From an uncultured Desulfohalobiaceae bacterium (GTDB lineage Bacteria; Desulfobacterota; Desulfovibrionia; Desulfovibrionales; Desulfonatronovibrionaceae), in contig CAJXJU010000081.1 of NCBI GenBank assembly GCA_913055195.1, positions 1-6,166 on the forward strand: a DNA stretch of 6,166 nucleotides, read 5' to 3'. This document shows, piece after piece, positions 1-5,862 of the stretch. Both the position numbers and the translations under genes were made by a program. The notes under the pieces were generated by a model that ran no database searches, was not told the origin of the DNA, and saw only the letters and a program-made list of their open reading frames with translations. Every line of letters starts with the position of its first letter. Position 1 is the first letter of the stretch.

Positions 1-2
1 GC

Positions 3-203
3 AAAAAGAAGTTTAAATTTACCACAGCAGATCGTTTGTTATACAGGACAAGATACCTGACAGAAGGGGTATTTCTGGGCAGCAAGCACTTTGTCAAAGA
101 GCAATTTCAACGATTTAAGGATAAATTAAAGATAGAAAAGGACAGACAACCACATAAGATATCAGGTTTTGAAGATATTTATTCCTTCAGGCAGACGCCT
201 TAA
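3..203 (+). CDS. REP-associated tyrosine transposase (RAYT), C-terminal part, 5' end outside window
   Basis: An open frame enters from the left edge and ends at TAA 201-203, giving 66 residues. The segment RLLYRTRYLTEGVFLGSKHF followed by VKEQF and a lysine-rich tail matches the C-terminal region I know from the Y1/IS200-like REP-associated transposases, whose usual text is close to RYFTDGxVLGSxxFV. These single-strand HUH nucleases act on extragenic palindromes. The catalytic HUH motif and tyrosine would lie upstream and cannot be seen, so whether the gene is intact is unknown. It converges on the merR-like gene, with a pheT vestige and GGGACAGG repeats between them, which suits a RAYT neighbourhood. 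Family assignment is from remembered motif similarity, not a search. Confidence 0.75.
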   Translation, partial: KKKFKFTTADRLLYRTRYLTEGVFLGSKHFVKEQFQRFKDKLKIEKDRQPHKISGFEDIYSFRQTP

Positions 204-261
204 AAAAATGTACATAAAGTTACCCTGTGCATCCTGACACCAATAATTTTTTTATATCAGA

Positions 262-360
262 CTACTTTCCTGTCCCTGTCCCTTTTACTCTTTTTACTTC
301 TGGATGACGGTAAGTCAAACGCAACGATATATTCTTCTCCTTCACGCATTCTGGCTGATA
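262..360 (-). pseudogene. Vestige of a pheT 3' end (FDX-ACB domain fragment)
   Basis: Read on the minus strand, 360-298 encodes YQPECVKEKN then ISLRLTYRHPE. This aligns without gaps to residues 750-770 of the intact PheT in this window (positions 1876-1814), with 17 of 21 residues and 50 of 63 bases identical, including a shared 23-base stretch over the LRLTYRHP codons. Outside the variable three-residue linker and one Leu/Ile change, the differences in matched codons are synonymous, so the fragment descends from a working, diverged pheT rather than from a fresh copy of the neighbour. The reading then runs into a GGGACAGG repeat and stops at 264-262. There is no start codon, and a stop lies in frame at 375-373. 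It is only a relic and is not expected to make protein. Confidence 0.72.
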
Positions 361-407
361 GCTGATAGCTGATTATTATTGGGGGATATTATCCTCCTGT
401 CCCTTTT
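275..407. repeat. Pair of 12-bp direct repeats (CCTGTCCCTTTT) around the pheT vestige
   Basis: CCTGTCCCTTTT occurs at 275-286 and again at 396-407, bracketing the pheT-like fragment. The left copy is preceded by another CCTGTC at 269-274, giving a short tandem. GGGACAG (the complement) also appears in a palindromic setting at the far right edge of the window. Such GGGACAGG motifs are common in REP-like sequences near RAYT genes, so they may be remnants of that element, but this link is inference. Inside the bracket, 355-372 also carries a short tandem of CTGATAG. Confidence 0.5.
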
Positions 408-432
408 TATTCAATATTCAATACAACAAATT

Positions 433-753
433 TTAATCATTTTTCGCGTCCTGGCTAAGTATATGTTTTATTTCCTCCAATTCCTTTTTGATCTCCTGAA
501 CAAGTCCTGCCCAGCGGCCCTGCTCTTCCAACCGCATCCTGGCCCCCTCAATGGTCAACCTGTCTTCATAAAGAAGTGTCTTTATTTTTTTTATTAACTT
601 AATATGTTCTTCAGTATATAGTCTCTGCCCTTTTGACGTGCGCAAAGGTTTAAGCTGGGGAAACTCCTTCTCCCAGAACCTGAGTACATAACTTTCCAGG
701 CCAAGCATCTTTGCTGCCTGACCGATCTTATATGTCTTTTCCTTTTTACCCAT
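433..753 (-). CDS. MerR-family DNA-binding regulator of the pheT-linked type
   Basis: A 106-residue protein with an N-terminal MerR helix-turn-helix (about residues 8-30, YKIGQAAKMLGLESYVLRFW), the family signature EKEFPQLKP, a wing around GQRLYT (43-47), a second helical unit (50-76, ending LTIEGARMRLEE), and a short charged coiled-coil-prone tail (82-100). It lacks the long dimerisation helix and effector domain of classical MerR proteins and has no cysteines, so metal sensing is unlikely. Small MerR-like genes of this type commonly follow pheT (or pheT-ihfA) in proteobacteria; PA2737 of Pseudomonas is an example. The target is unknown. Start at 753: AGGA lies only two bases upstream, and an in-frame stop at 768-766 excludes a longer form. 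Here the gene is cut off from pheT by about 970 bp containing a toxin-antitoxin module and two terminators, so it probably needs its own promoter. I could not identify one in 754-822. Confidence 0.85.
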   Translation of the reverse strand: MGKKEKTYKIGQAAKMLGLESYVLRFWEKEFPQLKPLRTSKGQRLYTEEHIKLIKKIKTLLYEDRLTIEGARMRLEEQGRWAGLVQEIKKELEEIKHILSQDAKND

Positions 754-822
754 TTTCCTGACTTTTTAAAGCACCCCTGCCACCAGGTCCGCCCCTGCAC
801 CCGAACAACATCTTTGCGCTAC

Positions 823-869
823 AACTATTTACTTTTCAGAAAAAAAACAAGGCGGGCCATAAGGCCCGC
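823..869. repeat. Left copy of 47-bp direct repeat flanking the TA module
   Basis: Positions 823-869 are identical to 1613-1659, beginning AACTATTTACTTTTCAG and ending in the hairpin GGCGGGCCATAAGGCCCGC. After a 2-base indel both copies continue with CCTGA. The start-to-start distance is 790 bp and the interval contains the whole antitoxin-toxin pair with its promoter. Homologous recombination between the copies would remove the module cleanly and leave one terminator between pheT and merR, which is the probable ancestral layout. Confidence 0.9.
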
Positions 870-870
870 G
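840..870 (-). terminator. Rho-independent terminator, left (duplicated) copy
   Basis: On the minus strand a 7-bp GC-rich stem (GCGGGCC / GGCCCGC, plus-strand 852-858 and 863-869) with loop TTAT is followed by TTG and a run of eight T (complement of 840-847). One closing pair of the right copy is lost here because base 870 is G. It lies about 70 bp upstream of the merR-like start, so it should stop leftward transcription from reaching merR. It also insulates merR from antisense transcripts of the TA region. Read rightward it lacks an adjacent T run (the nearest, 883-889, is about 13 bases away). Confidence 0.75.
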
Positions 871-901
871 CCCTGATAATGATTTTTTTGTGACAGAATT
901 A

Positions 902-930
902 TTGACATCAAAAGCTACTTGTTGTACAAG
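902..930 (+). promoter_or_regulatory. Sigma-70-type promoter of the toxin-antitoxin pair
   Basis: A perfect -35 box TTGACA (902-907) is followed after 17 bases by TACAAG (925-930), a 4-of-6 match to the -10 consensus. This puts transcription start near 937, shortly before the GGAG ribosome site (957-960) and the ATG at 971. The -10 box lies inside the palindromic operator, which is the expected geometry for repression by the antitoxin or its complex with the toxin. Confidence 0.7.
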
Positions 931-944
931 ATGTACAACAAGTA
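916..944. promoter_or_regulatory. Palindromic operator of the Phd/YefM-type antitoxin with two TGTACA cores
   Basis: A perfect 13-bp inverted repeat (TACTTGTTGTACA, spacer AGA, TGTACAACAAGTA) covers the -10 region. Each arm contains the hexamer TGTACA (923-928 and 932-937), centred 9 bp apart. TGTACA is the known core recognised by the E. coli YefM antitoxin, so binding by the antitoxin encoded just downstream, with conditional cooperativity by the toxin, is a well-founded inference. The centre spacing is tighter than I recall for E. coli yefM-yoeB. Confidence 0.75.
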
Positions 945-970
945 CATAAAAAAAATGGAGAAACAAACTG

Positions 971-1222
971 ATGCCTATCACTATTTCTACGGCAGATGCC
1001 AGAAAAAATTTAGCAGATATTTTAAACAAAGTGGCTTATACCAAAGAACCAATTGTGTTGACGCGCAGAGGTAAAAAAATTGCCGCGCTAATATCCCTGG
1101 AAGAACTTGAATTGCTCCAGCACATAGAAGACCTTCTTGATATTGAAGATGCAAAAAAAGCCCTTGCCGAACCTGGCGAAAATATCCCTGCACAGGAAGT
1201 CTGGAAACAACTTGACCTTTAA
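971..1222 (+). CDS. Phd/YefM-family antitoxin
   Basis: An 83-residue antitoxin of a type II module. Residues 1-50 form the typical Phd/YefM DNA-binding fold: the opening ITISTADARKNLADILNKV, then a strand pair PIVLTRRGKKIAALISLEEL, which matches the family signature closely. The acidic remainder (about 51-83, with HIEDLLDIEDAKKALAEPGE and a C-terminal VWKQLDL) is the expected toxin-wrapping segment, disordered when free and normally degraded by Lon or Clp proteases. It should both neutralise the RelE-like toxin encoded 3 bases downstream and repress the shared promoter through the palindrome overlapping the -10 box. The start at 971 is supported by GGAG ten bases upstream and by its position just after the promoter. 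It is oriented opposite to the surrounding pheT and merR genes. Confidence 0.92.
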   Translation: MPITISTADARKNLADILNKVAYTKEPIVLTRRGKKIAALISLEELELLQHIEDLLDIEDAKKALAEPGENIPAQEVWKQLDL

Positions 1223-1225
1223 CAA

Positions 1226-1492
1226 ATGCCCTATTCCATAGAATTTCGACCATCCGTACTGAAAAGCCTGAAACGGTTTCCCAGGCGCGATCTGGTGAAA
1301 ATTAAAAAGAAAATTGAAGAACTTGGAGAAAATCCCCCTCCACCTAATAAAACCAAAATGAAAGGAAACAATCCATTTCATAAAATCCGATGTGGTGATT
1401 ACCGCATAATCTATGAAATCCACAATAATAAACTGGTAATTCTAGTTGTAAAGATAGGACATAGAAAAGATGTTTACCGGAGGCTCCAATAA
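1226..1492 (+). CDS. RelE/ParE-superfamily toxin (probable ribosome-dependent mRNA interferase)
   Basis: An 88-residue basic protein with the RelE fold pattern: YSIEFRPSVLKSLKRFPR at the start, a helix (about 20-35), a loop PPPPNKTKMKG, and the core strands HKIRCGDYRIIYEI (52-65) and LVILVVKIGHRKDVYRRL (70-87). Basic residues K53, R55, R60, R80 and tyrosine Y84 sit where RelE enzymes carry catalytic or RNA-contacting side chains, so an active mRNA-cleaving toxin is likely. The related ParE gyrase toxins share the fold and cannot be excluded by eye. It begins only 3 bases after the antitoxin stop and has no clear ribosome site of its own, suggesting translational coupling that keeps toxin below antitoxin. 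It converges with pheT, with 234 bp between stops. The gene is intact. Confidence 0.9.
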   Translation: MPYSIEFRPSVLKSLKRFPRRDLVKIKKKIEELGENPPPPNKTKMKGNNPFHKIRCGDYRIIYEIHNNKLVILVVKIGHRKDVYRRLQ

Positions 1493-1612
1493 AAAGCGTA
1501 AACTATAAGCTCTCAACCGTTTTAACTGTCTTCCTCATATTGTCAGGTAATTCTTTTTGAATGAGCACAAAATATTGTCCCCTACATCCCATCTCCGACA
1601 CTACTAGCATGT

Positions 1613-1659
1613 AACTATTTACTTTTCAGAAAAAAAACAAGGCGGGCCATAAGGCCCGC
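1613..1659. repeat. Right copy of 47-bp direct repeat flanking the TA module
   Basis: Identical over 47 bases to 823-869. This copy lies in the pheT-proximal position and keeps one additional G-C pair in the hairpin, so it may be the original operon terminator region and the left copy its duplicate. The direction of copying cannot be decided from this window alone. Confidence 0.9.
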
Positions 1660-1660
1660 C
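1630..1660 (-). terminator. Rho-independent terminator of the rpmI-rplT-pheS-pheT operon
   Basis: On the minus strand GGCGGGCC, loop TTAT, GGCCCGCC forms a perfect 8-bp stem (plus-strand 1641-1648 with 1653-1660), followed by TTG and eight T. It starts 67 bp past the pheT stop codon and is the natural end of the leftward operon. Because the TA genes run toward it from the other side, it may also slow rightward readthrough as a hairpin, but there is no T run on that side. Confidence 0.85.
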
Positions 1661-1675
1661 CTGAACTTCGTTTCA

Positions 1676-1720
1676 GAAATTCGAATATTGAAATGCGAAA
1701 TTCGAAACAATTTCGAATTT
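1676..1720. repeat. AT-rich TTCGAA repeat cluster and hairpin behind pheT
   Basis: GAAATTCGAA occurs at 1676-1685 and 1697-1706. The second occurrence is half of a perfect inverted repeat AAATTCGAAA-CAA-TTTCGAATTT (1698-1720) ending 6 bases from the pheT stop codon. Read rightward it runs into TTTT, so it could act as a weak terminator for the toxin transcript. On the pheT side it could form a 3' stem just after the stop. Function is not established. Confidence 0.6.
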
Positions 1721-1726
1721 TTTAAA

Positions 1727-4123
1727 TTACGGAAATCGCACATCCAGATTCTCTAACACTGCTTCCCCTATCTTCTGGTGAGCCTTATTTACTTCCTTAT
1801 CTTTCAGGGTCCTTTCAGGATGACGGTAAGTCAAACGCAAAGAGAGATTTTTCTCACTGGCCCCTTCAGGTTGATATATATCAACCAAAACTACACTTTC
1901 CAGAATAGGAATGTTTAGCTTCTCTATAACTTCTGTCACCTGGGCAAAGCGCAACGTCAGAGGAGCAACAATGGTCATATCACGACGAACTACCGGAAAC
2001 CTGGGAATATTTTTAAACTTTACTTCCTGACTTTGATAAGTTTTTTGCACTAAATCCAGATCAAAATCAGCACACCAGACAGCGCTCTTTGCCTTGTATG
2101 GTTTTGCAAGTTCCGGTTTTAAGCGGCCAATAAATCCTAATTTTTTACCATCACCAGACTCACAAATCACACACGGATTTAAATATGGATGTTCTTCAGC
2201 CAGCTTAAACTGGACCGGAGTACACCTGAAAACCTGTACAAAATGATCAACCAATCCCTTTATATCAGTATAGTCAACTTCTTCATCTTTAAATGGCCAA
2301 TGAGATGCATGTCTTTGCCCATAAAGAAGGATGCCCAGGCGGTTATTTTCCCTGGTCTCAGTATCACTTTCCTGATCCTGAATAAAAGTATGGGCAACCT
2401 CAAAAAGTCTCAGACGCTTATGGCCCTGGCCAATATTTATTTTTAGAGTTTGTAAAAGACCTGGCAAAAGCTCAGGCCGCAAGACATTTTGCTCCTCAGT
2501 CAAAGGATTGCAGATTAAAACCCTGCCCTGTTCTGCAATGCCTAAAAGATCCAGATCCTGTGTGCCTACAAAACTGTAATTAATGGCTTCCTGAAGGCCT
2601 AAGCCGCAGGCCCACTTTTTCACCTTTAAAGTAAAATCATAATTATAATCAATATTCTCATCATCTAAAGATTTGCTTATTCTGGGCAGGTGAGCAGGAA
2701 TCTTATCCAGACCATAAACCCGGCCCACTTCTTCAATAAGATCAACTTCCCTTTCAAGGTCCAGACGGTAGCTGGGAGGAGTAACCTGCCATACATCTCC
2801 GTTTTCTTCGACCACACAGCCCAGTTTGGTCAGGGTCCTGGCACAAAAGGTTTCATCCACATCTAAGGCCAAATATTCACTTGCCCTTTTGGGGCGAAAA
2901 TTTATCTGACAGCTGACAAATGGCCTGGGCTCGGCTTTGGCTACACCTTTTGCTACTTTGCCCCCGGAGAGAGTAGCCATTAGATAAGTTGCCCTGTCCA
3001 GGGCATAAGCTGAACCTACCTGATCAACCCCCCGTTCAAAACGAAAAGAAGCCTCGGAACTCAGGCCCAGCCTCCGCGCAGTTTTTCTGATAGTCGGAGG
3101 ATTAAAAATCGCGCACTCAAGCAGAACTTCCGTACTATCCTGCTTTATTTCACTATTGGCTCCGCCCATGATCCCGGCCAGAGCAACTGGCTTTTCTGCA
3201 TCCCAGATTAAAAGGTCAGAGTCTTCCAGTTTGCGGACCTGATCATCCAGGGTCACAATTTCCATGCCCTGTTTTGCTCTTGCCACGCGAATAATCTGTC
3301 CTGCAAGAAGCTCCCGATCAAAAGCATGTTGAGGCTGACCCAACTCCATGAGCACATAATTGGTTACATCTACTATATTATTGATCGGTCTTATGCCCAC
3401 AGCCATCAGCCTGTAACGCATCCAGGCCGGGCTCTGCTTTATCTGGCATCCAGTCAGTATCCTGGCCTGATAAAGAGGACAAAGATCAGGATCATCAATT
3501 ATAATCTCAACTTCCCTGGCGCAGTCCAAGCCTGCATCTTCTACCAGGTCAAACTCAGGAAGGTTTAATGGTAAATCAAAGCTGGTGGCCACCTCCCTGG
3601 CCAGTCCCAGAACACTTAAACAATCTGCCCGGTTGGGAGTAACGCCAATATCAAAAACATATTCATCAAGCCCCAGGGCACTAACAAGTGGGATACCAGG
3701 TTTTAAGTTGTCATCCAGGACCATAATGCCCGAAGAATCAGTCCCAAGTTCAAGTTCTGTTTCTGAGCAGATCATCCCTTGCGAAATTTCTCCCCGAATT
3801 TTAGCCTTTTTAATCTTAAATCCAGCGGGCATTGTTGTCCCAACAAGGGCCACGGGAACCTTCTGACCACTGGCTACATTTGGCGCGCCACAAACAATCG
3901 GTAGAACCTCTTCCCCTACATCTACCCGACACAGAGACAAATGGTCTGAATTAGGATGCGGTTTACATTCCAGGACATGCCCCACTACAATCCCGGCCAG
4001 GTGAGCAAAAGGCTCAATTATCTCTTCAACTTCCAGGCCGAGCATAGTCAGCTTTGCTGCCAGTTCTTCTATAGAGCCTTCATATGGGGTAAATTCGCGC
4101 AACCAATTTAAACTTAAAAGCAT
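1727..4123 (-). CDS. pheT: Phenylalanine--tRNA ligase beta subunit
   Basis: Beta subunit of the alpha2-beta2 cytoplasmic enzyme that charges tRNA-Phe with phenylalanine using ATP. At 798 residues it matches the usual bacterial length. Domains in order: N-terminal segment (1-38), EMAP/OB-fold tRNA-binding domain (about 39-150, with HPNSDHLSLCRVDVG and ending GMICSETELELG), B3/B4 editing domain (about 215-385, with NNIVDVTNYVLMELGQPQHAFD) that hydrolyses misacylated Tyr-tRNA-Phe, B5 domain (about 405-475, with PPSYRLDLEREVDLIEEVGR), catalytic-like core (about 490-690), and the C-terminal FDX-ACB anticodon-binding domain (about 706-798, with RFPVVRRDMTIV and LRLTYRHPERTLKDKEVN). The start at 4123 is supported by AGAGGA four bases upstream. 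It follows pheS after an unusually long 260-bp gap holding a folded repeat element, so co-transcription is likely but coupling is not tight. Residues 750-770 are duplicated as a relic at 298-360. Confidence 0.98.
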   Translation of the reverse strand: MLLSLNWLREFTPYEGSIEELAAKLTMLGLEVEEIIEPFAHLAGIVVGHVLECKPHPNSDHLSLCRVDVGEEVLPIVCGAPNVASGQKVPVALVGTTMPAGFKIKKAKIRGEISQGMICSETELELGTDSSGIMVLDDNLKPGIPLVSALGLDEYVFDIGVTPNRADCLSVLGLAREVATSFDLPLNLPEFDLVEDAGLDCAREVEIIIDDPDLCPLYQARILTGCQIKQSPAWMRYRLMAVGIRPINNIVDVTNYVLMELGQPQHAFDRELLAGQIIRVARAKQGMEIVTLDDQVRKLEDSDLLIWDAEKPVALAGIMGGANSEIKQDSTEVLLECAIFNPPTIRKTARRLGLSSEASFRFERGVDQVGSAYALDRATYLMATLSGGKVAKGVAKAEPRPFVSCQINFRPKRASEYLALDVDETFCARTLTKLGCVVEENGDVWQVTPPSYRLDLEREVDLIEEVGRVYGLDKIPAHLPRISKSLDDENIDYNYDFTLKVKKWACGLGLQEAINYSFVGTQDLDLLGIAEQGRVLICNPLTEEQNVLRPELLPGLLQTLKINIGQGHKRLRLFEVAHTFIQDQESDTETRENNRLGILLYGQRHASHWPFKDEEVDYTDIKGLVDHFVQVFRCTPVQFKLAEEHPYLNPCVICESGDGKKLGFIGRLKPELAKPYKAKSAVWCADFDLDLVQKTYQSQEVKFKNIPRFPVVRRDMTIVAPLTLRFAQVTEVIEKLNIPILESVVLVDIYQPEGASEKNLSLRLTYRHPERTLKDKEVNKAHQKIGEAVLENLDVRFP

Positions 4124-4155
4124 GGAATCCTCTTTCTAAATTCATTTGTTAAGTA

Positions 4156-4172
4156 GCTTAAGTAGTTTAAGC
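4156..4172. repeat. Small hairpin and TTAAGTAG tandem upstream of pheT
   Basis: TTAAGTAG is repeated at 4149-4156 and 4158-4165, and GCTTAA-GTAGT-TTAAGC (4156-4172) forms a perfect 6-bp stem. It lies between the large cloverleaf-like repeat and the pheT ribosome site on the operon transcript. No known function; it may simply be part of the sequence accompanying the inserted repeat. Confidence 0.45.
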
Positions 4173-4198
4173 TGGGCTAACGCACCTAGATAATAATT

Positions 4199-4358
4199 CT
4201 CGCGCAAAGCCGCCAGGCCGCCAAGGAAAAAAATATTTTGGCTCTTCTTGCTCCGCAAGACGAGCTAAAAGCCTTCGGCCCGAAGGGCCGATGGGTTTTG
4301 AGCTGACTTTAAGCAAAGGCAGCTCAAAAAACTTTGCGCCTTGGCGGCTTGGCGCGAG
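4199..4358. repeat. Cloverleaf-like palindromic element between pheS and pheT
   Basis: Outer arms 4199-4215 and 4342-4358 pair over 16 of 17 positions (CTCGCGC and AAGCCGCCA with their complements, one mismatch at 4206/4351). Inside lie three hairpins. The first is 4236-4270, TTTTGGCTC with GAGCTAAAA enclosing CTTGC-TCC-GCAAG. The second is 4276-4290, CGGCCC-GAA-GGGCCG. The third is 4296-4329, TTTTGAGCTG with CAGCTCAAAA enclosing CTTT-AAGC-AAAG. The right arm carries a CTTTGCGCCTTGGCGGCTT phrase of a kind seen in many bacterial intergenic repeats, so a dispersed palindromic (MITE-like) element is my preferred reading. It is transcribed within the operon and would fold in the mRNA, where it could affect processing or the pheS/pheT ratio. 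No ORF of its own is credible. Confidence 0.75.
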
Positions 4359-4383
4359 GTATTTATTAAACACAATTGCCCTA

Positions 4384-5433
4384 TCAGACAAATTGCTGCA
4401 AGAAACGAATATCATTGTCAAAAAACATGCGCAGATCACCAATACCATATTTGAGCATGGCTATCCGTTCCACACCCAGTCCAAAGGCAAAACCACTGTA
4501 TTTTTCTGGATCGTAATCAACCATCGCAAATACAGCAGGATCAATCATTCCGCAGCCCAAAATTTCCACCCACCCAGTTTCTTTACAAACCCGACAGGTC
4601 TGGCCATCTATTTTGCCCTTCCCACCACACATAACACAACTGATATCCACCTCAGCGCTGGGCTCAGTAAAAGGGAAAAAGCTTGGCCGAAAGCGCACCC
4701 TGGTTTTGGGGCCAAAAATACGGTGTAAAAACGCAGTTAAAGTGCCTCTAAGATCGGCCATACTTACCCGGGTATCAACCAAAAAGCCTTCTATCTGATG
4801 AAACATTGGTGTGTGGGTTAGATCAGAATCGCGACGATAGACTTTGCCCGGAGCCACAGCCGCCACTGGTGGCTTGCGCTTGAGCATGGTCCGTACCTGC
4901 AACGGAGAAGTATGGGTGCGCAGTAGAATTTTATCAGAAATATACAAAGTATCCTGCATGTCGCGGGCAGGATGCTCAGGCGGAATGTTCAGTGCCTCGA
5001 AATTGTAAAAATCATTCTCCACTTCTGGTCCGGAAACCACGTCATAACCAAGTCCTATAAACACCGAACAAATATCTTCAATAACCCTTGTTATGGGATG
5101 AAGTGAACCTACATCAGGGTTGCGGCCTGGAATGGTGGGGTCAAATGTGGCCAGGTCTATCTGATTCTTTTCCTGCTCAATGGCCTCTTTTTTCCCCTCA
5201 AACAATTCAAACAACTTCTGCTTGACTTCATTGGCCTTTTTTCCAGCCACAGGGCGTTCTTCCTTGCCTAGTTCAGGCAGGCGAGACATTACCTGAGCAA
5301 GACGGCCTTTTCGGCCCAGGTACTCAACCCTGATCTTTTCCAACTCCTGGAAAGAAGAAGCCTGATCCAGGCTTTGCTCTAGCTCCTGGATCAGGCCTTC
5401 TAAATCCTGAATTATATTTTGAACTGATATCAT
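4384..5433 (-). CDS. pheS: Phenylalanine--tRNA ligase alpha subunit
   Basis: Catalytic alpha subunit of the tetrameric class II synthetase; 349 residues, normal for bacteria. Residues 1-95 form the N-terminal coiled-coil arm that contacts tRNA-Phe. The class II core follows: motif 1 region (about 112-140, [20 protein letters not shown]), the conserved HPARDMQDT (154-162) and [10 protein letters not shown] (172-181), motif 2 (197-220, [20 protein letters not shown]), [10 protein letters not shown] (254-263) and motif 3 (314-331, [18 protein letters not shown]). Cysteines C266, C269, C280 and C283 form two CxxC pairs before [11 protein letters not shown], a probable zinc or structural knuckle known in many non-enteric PheS proteins. 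The start at 5433 fits the family N-terminus. The upstream GAGAAG is a weak, very close ribosome site, so translation may depend partly on rplT, which ends 51 bases before. Confidence 0.98.
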   Translation of the reverse strand: MISVQNIIQDLEGLIQELEQSLDQASSFQELEKIRVEYLGRKGRLAQVMSRLPELGKEERPVAGKKANEVKQKLFELFEGKKEAIEQEKNQIDLATFDPTIPGRNPDVGSLHPITRVIEDICSVFIGLGYDVVSGPEVENDFYNFEALNIPPEHPARDMQDTLYISDKILLRTHTSPLQVRTMLKRKPPVAAVAPGKVYRRDSDLTHTPMFHQIEGFLVDTRVSMADLRGTLTAFLHRIFGPKTRVRFRPSFFPFTEPSAEVDISCVMCGGKGKIDGQTCRVCKETGWVEILGCGMIDPAVFAMVDYDPEKYSGFAFGLGVERIAMLKYGIGDLRMFFDNDIRFLQQFV

Positions 5434-5484
5434 CTTCTCAACTTTTTCTTAACTTCCTATTTTCCCTGACTTCTCATCTTCCAC

Positions 5485-5838
5485 CTAATTCGCTCTGGCT
5501 TTAACCATTTCTGCAAGCTTGGCAAAAGCGGCCTTTTCATTGACTGCCATGTCTGCAAGAACCTTCCTGTTCACAGCCACGCCAGCCTCACTTAAACCGT
5601 TCATAAAACGGCTATAAGAAAGACCGTACTCTCTGGCCGCGGCATTAATACGCACGATCCACAGCTTGCGAAAATTCCTTTTCTTCTGTTTCCTGTCTCT
5701 GTAAGCGTAACAAAGTGCCCTTTCCACTGTCTCACGGGCAGTGCGGTACAACTTGCTTCTTGCTCCGCGATAGCCCTTGGCCATCTTCAAATATTTTTTA
5801 TGCCTCCTGTGGGCAGTTTTTCCTCTTTTTACGCGCAT
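5485..5838 (-). CDS. rplT: Large ribosomal subunit protein bL20
   Basis: A 117-residue, strongly basic protein matching L20 from end to end: [20 protein letters not shown] at the start, then the [20 protein letters not shown] helix, [39 protein letters not shown] and the C-terminal globular part around [17 protein letters not shown]20 binds 23S rRNA early and is required for assembly of the 50S subunit. In other bacteria it also represses the infC-rpmI-rplT transcript by binding a leader or intergenic RNA structure. The start is fixed by AGGAGG seven bases upstream. It lies 24 bases after rpmI and is clearly in the same operon. Confidence 0.98.
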   Translation of the reverse strand: MRVKRGKTAHRRHKKYLKMAKGYRGARSKLYRTARETVERALCYAYRDRKQKKRNFRKLWIVRINAAAREYGLSYSRFMNGLSEAGVAVNRKVLADMAVNEKAAFAKLAEMVKARAN

Positions 5839-5862
5839 CTTTCTTCCTCCTGAAAAATATAA

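Noticed and set aside
594..800. Minus-strand frame overlapping the merR-like start region
   Set aside because: It is the merR coding sequence read in another frame; the product has no recognisable fold, while the merR frame matches its family throughout.
883..889. T run to the right of the left terminator copy as a rightward terminator
   Set aside because: It lies about 13 bases after the stem, too far for a standard Rho-independent terminator.
1503..1610. A 35-codon minus-strand frame between the toxin gene and the right repeat, ending in FVLIQKELPDNMRKTVKTVE
   Set aside because: The residue mix looks protein-like and might be a gene relic, but there is no ribosome site, it lies just behind a terminator, and I recognise no family.
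823..1659. The pair of 47-bp repeats as a CRISPR array or a transposon target-site duplication
   Set aside because: There are only two copies separated by two genes, and 47 bp is far longer than transposon target duplications; no transposase or terminal inverted repeats lie between them.
4199..4358. The cloverleaf-like fold as a tRNA gene
   Set aside because: Stem lengths, the 160-base size and the lack of the conserved T-loop and acceptor-end features do not fit a tRNA.
4291..4728. A 145-codon plus-strand open frame
   Set aside because: It runs antisense across the 3' end of pheS and through the folded repeat; the composition is explained by the pheS codons on the other strand.
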